From positions 1 to 5,826 of the forward strand of contig CAZOZL010000028.1 of NCBI GenBank assembly GCA_964584305.1: a stretch of 5,826 nt of DNA, written 5' to 3'. Position 1 is the stretch's first letter. Every line of letters starts with the position of its first letter. The notes beneath the pieces were generated by a model, which saw only the letters and a program-made list of their open reading frames with translations, did no database searches and was not told the DNA's origin. Made by a program: the position numbers and the translations under genes. Of this stretch, positions 3,578-5,826 are shown one piece after another. The DNA comes from SB11 sp964584305 (GTDB lineage Bacteria; Bacteroidota; Bacteroidia; UBA8524).

Positions 3578-5826
3578 TTATTTATCTAAAAACTTGATTT
3601 CTATCGTAAGTCCTTTTTCAAGTTTGGCATTAATATCTTTAATTATTTTAATTCTTTGAAAAGAATTTACATTTTGACCTGCCACATCTATATATACAGT
3701 TTGTTTAGTTCCTTTAGGAAGATTATATCTTCTGTAATTCGCTTGTGAAGCAATACTTTTAACCAAGCCACTTTTATTAGACCATAATTTATAATTTTTC
3801 ACTTCTATACTATGTTTTTTTAACTTATTGTAATATTCAGGTCTAGCACTTCCTTTCGTACCGTAGTTTACTTCATTACCACGAATATAAGATTTTTGCG
3901 CTTTATAGTTAGACCCCAACATTTCTCCAACAAATTTTTCTGACTCCCGCCATGTTCTCCTAACTGCTTGAATAATACCGTTTTTAACAACTCTTTCTTT
4001 ACTAAAGAGAAAGTCATTAGCTCCGAATTTTCTTGCTGATGCTATATTTAGGACATCAAGGGTTGCTTCTGCATGAGGTTTCCAATCCTCTAAAAAATTC
4101 TCTTCGGTAATAACCCAATCAGTTTCAAAGGTTTTGTTACCGTTTTCATCAGTCTTATAAACGGCTCTATATCTTTTATGTGATATTATAGCAGAACCTG
4201 GACGACCTGCATGTGACAGCCACCAAGCCACATATGTGCCTGTATTATAAAGAGAGTGTTTTACATCATAAAAAGTTGTTAAGACTAACCGCGAAGCTAA
4301 TAACGGGTCATCCATTGGGTCATCAGTTTCTAGACCATCCAAGTCAATAAACCTAATTGGAGTATTTCCCGCATATGCAAAGGGAGTATAGTATGGATAA
4401 TTCTTTGTTAAAGGGTCAATACTTAAGAATTTAGCAATGGCAGGATTATAAATTCTGAAACCGTAATCATAGGTAGATTGACCACCGCCCATTCCTTCAT
4501 CGTCCCTTTCTTTACCATTAAATCCAAACCTATATTTGGCACTACTTGCTACCCAACTACGTTCTGCTATTTGCATACCAAAGGGGTAGTAATCGGTAAT
4601 GGTGGTTATTTGGGGGTTGTAGTAAGTAAAAGAAGTTCCTGAAACATTGGGTACTTTCCTATCAGTAATGGTGGCTAATACATTGCCTAAGTGGTTGCTT
4701 AACTCATAGGTTTTATAGCCTACTTGTTCATCAAATACGTCAGTTGTGGGTAGGGTGTTTATGGTATAAGTAGCTGGGTTGTTAGGTACAAAAGCACTAC
4801 CATTCCAAACACCAATACGTGAGGCTATTAGCTCTTCTTTGCTCAAAACACCTAATCTTGATGAACCATACATATTCCATTCTTCTACTGCCAATCGTTC
4901 TTCGGCAGCTTGGGTAGGGATGTCTATTATTTTTAGGTATTGCTTGTAGGTAGCCATTATATTTCCACTCGCATCACGAAGATAGAAAGTTGTAACGGGT
5001 TTATCGCCATTGGTGGGCAGTATTCTTTTTATCACCCGTTGCCCTGTGGTGTTGTACTCAAACTCCAAATTGGGCTTGGTGCTTGCACCTGTGCGGGTGA
5101 TGCTTTTTATTTTTCCATATACTGTCCACGCTATGGTTTGTATTTCTTCGGCATTGTCTTGTATTAGGTTGCCTATTTCATCGTAGGCGTAGTTGCCTGC
5201 GCTTTGGTCGTCTATGTCTTTGGTGCTTAGTGCTGCTGCTTTGCTATCGTCCACATACAAGAGTTGGTTTTTCCAACTGGGGGTAGCTCCATCGTAGTGG
5301 TAGCTTATATCGTCCATATCATAAGTGCCTGTGCTGTTTTGGCGTTTCAGGGTTTGTATATTCCCCATAGGGTCGTAAGTGTATTGGGTGTACCACTCTT
5401 GCGGTACCGTGCCAGGGGTTAGGTTGTTGTTCCACAGGTTGTTGGGTATGTGTGCATTGGTAAAGTTGGTGCTTTGGGTAATGCGGTTCAGTTGGTCGTA
5501 GCTATACACTGCCCCTCGTGGGCTGGCAAATACAGCATTGTTTACGCTTAGCTGGGTTTTATCGGGCAGGGTAGTTACCATGTGGCTTATATTGCCATTG
5601 TAAAGGCTTACTATGGCATCGCCATAGTTGCTGCCTGTTTTGCCGCTTATGTGGGCATTGTTTCCTATGGCAGTATAGTCATCTATACCTAAAGTAGCGG
5701 CATTAGTATAATAGCCCAATTCAAAGCCTATGGCATCGCGCCCTGTCCATTTATTGCTGCCTGTTACATAACCGTCTAACCCTGGGTCGCGGGCATTTTG
5801 CATAAATCCATCGTTTACGGCTTTTA
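3578..5826 (-). CDS. Rhs repeat effector with PD-(D/E)XK-like nuclease toxin, 5' end outside window
   Basis: The frame stays open past the first in-window ATG (5803) to the edge, so this is the C-terminal part of a longer Rhs protein; residues below are counted from that ATG. Residues 1-260 carry YD repeats (YSYDQLNRI, YTYDPMGN, YAYDEIGN). The core spans about 265-490, with YELSNHLGNV (366-375), DYYPFGM (404-410), YRFGFNGKERDDE (424-436), YDYGFRIYNPAIAKFLSIDPL (445-465) and NTPIRFIDLDGLE. In known Rhs proteins the repeats form a shell around a toxin released at the core. The variable tip (about 493-741) ends in a restriction-endonuclease-like pattern: E622/E627, then E656 in GSARPEYY, E667-V-K669 in SIEVKNY, and Q687 in SQANYRRYNLP, followed by YIDVAGQ. 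I infer a DNA-cutting toxin. DNA from about 5000 upward is visibly richer in GC than the toxin part, as expected for swapped tips. Tandem stops (TAATAA) precede the immunity gene. Confidence 0.85.
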   Translation of the reverse strand, partial: KAVNDGFMQNARDPGLDGYVTGSNKWTGRDAIGFELGYYTNAATLGIDDYTAIGNNAHISGKTGSNYGDAIVSLYNGNISHMVTTLPDKTQLSVNNAVFASPRGAVYSYDQLNRITQSTNFTNAHIPNNLWNNNLTPGTVPQEWYTQYTYDPMGNIQTLKRQNSTGTYDMDDISYHYDGATPSWKNQLLYVDDSKAAALSTKDIDDQSAGNYAYDEIGNLIQDNAEEIQTIAWTVYGKIKSITRTGASTKPNLEFEYNTTGQRVIKRILPTNGDKPVTTFYLRDASGNIMATYKQYLKIIDIPTQAAEERLAVEEWNMYGSSRLGVLSKEELIASRIGVWNGSAFVPNNPATYTINTLPTTDVFDEQVGYKTYELSNHLGNVLATITDRKVPNVSGTSFTYYNPQITTITDYYPFGMQIAERSWVASSAKYRFGFNGKERDDEGMGGGQSTYDYGFRIYNPAIAKFLSIDPLTKNYPYYTPFAYAGNTPIRFIDLDGLETDDPMDDPLLASRLVLTTFYDVKHSLYNTGTYVAWWLSHAGRPGSAIISHKRYRAVYKTDENGNKTFETDWVITEENFLEDWKPHAEATLDVLNIASARKFGANDFLFSKERVVKNGIIQAVRRTWRESEKFVGEMLGSNYKAQKSYIRGNEVNYGTKGSARPEYYNKLKKHSIEVKNYKLWSNKSGLVKSIASQANYRRYNLPKGTKQTVYIDVAGQNVNSFQRIKIIKDINAKLEKGLTIEIKFLDK
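4534..5005 (-). repeat. Rhs-core direct repeat, copy 1 (partner 2273-2750)
   Basis: This segment of the main Rhs gene (residues about 267-424) is the template for the truncated copy in the orphan cassette. Both begin at DKPVTTFYLRDASGN and stay alike through ERSWVASS. Because the copies are direct repeats, crossing over between them would delete the first toxin, its immunity gene and the IS remnant, and would attach the second toxin to the full Rhs gene. Confidence 0.85.

Noticed and set aside
3456..3659. Plus-strand hydrophobic 67-aa ORF across the toxin/immunity junction
   Set aside because: It is antisense to AT-rich immunity and toxin codons, which give leucine/isoleucine-rich shadows. 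No ribosome-binding context.
4940..5167. Plus-strand 75-aa ORF with cysteines
   Set aside because: It is antisense to the main Rhs gene, with no independent start signals or family resemblance.

Overview
The window looks like an accessory Rhs/polymorphic-toxin locus from a member of the Bacteroidota. The evidence is the Rhs core type (ELSNHLGNV, DYYPFGM, YDYGFRIYNPAIAKFLSIDPL), AT-rich toxin and immunity genes, and a single-ORF IS1-family transposase. Every supported gene is on the minus strand, so the locus reads from high to low coordinates. The window cuts into Rhs sequence at both ends.

Reading in the direction of transcription: (1) The 3' part of a large Rhs gene enters at the right edge (5826) and ends at 3578. 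It carries YD-type repeats, the Rhs core, and a variable C-terminus that looks like a PD-(D/E)XK nuclease toxin. (2) A probable cognate immunity gene follows 5 nt later (3572-2919). (3) Its stop codon sits exactly at the end of a 169-bp remnant of an IS1-family element (2919-2751). (4) The remnant is fused to a second, truncated Rhs core copy (2750-1434). This copy repeats about 475 bp of the first gene, then switches to an unrelated, lysine-rich C-terminal toxin. (5) A small probable immunity gene overlaps that stop codon by one base (1434-1129). (6) A third Rhs-core scrap of about 60 bp (1128-1067) follows. (7) It is cut by a larger IS1-family element (about 1066-61) with an intact transposase ORF and a 102-bp tandem duplication at its outer end. 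(8) Beyond it, at 60-1, is another Rhs repeat fragment from a different part of an Rhs gene.

The likely biology is a full-length Rhs effector with its immunity gene, followed by a displaced orphan toxin/immunity cassette. Such a cassette could be swapped onto the main gene by recombination through the shared core segment. The striking point is that IS1-family ends lie at two cassette boundaries. Both IS copies share a conserved leader hairpin followed by a T run, which may terminate incoming transcription and so keep the downstream cassettes silent. Toxin activities, immunity pairing and secretion route are inferred. No N-terminal Rhs region or secretion gene is in view.
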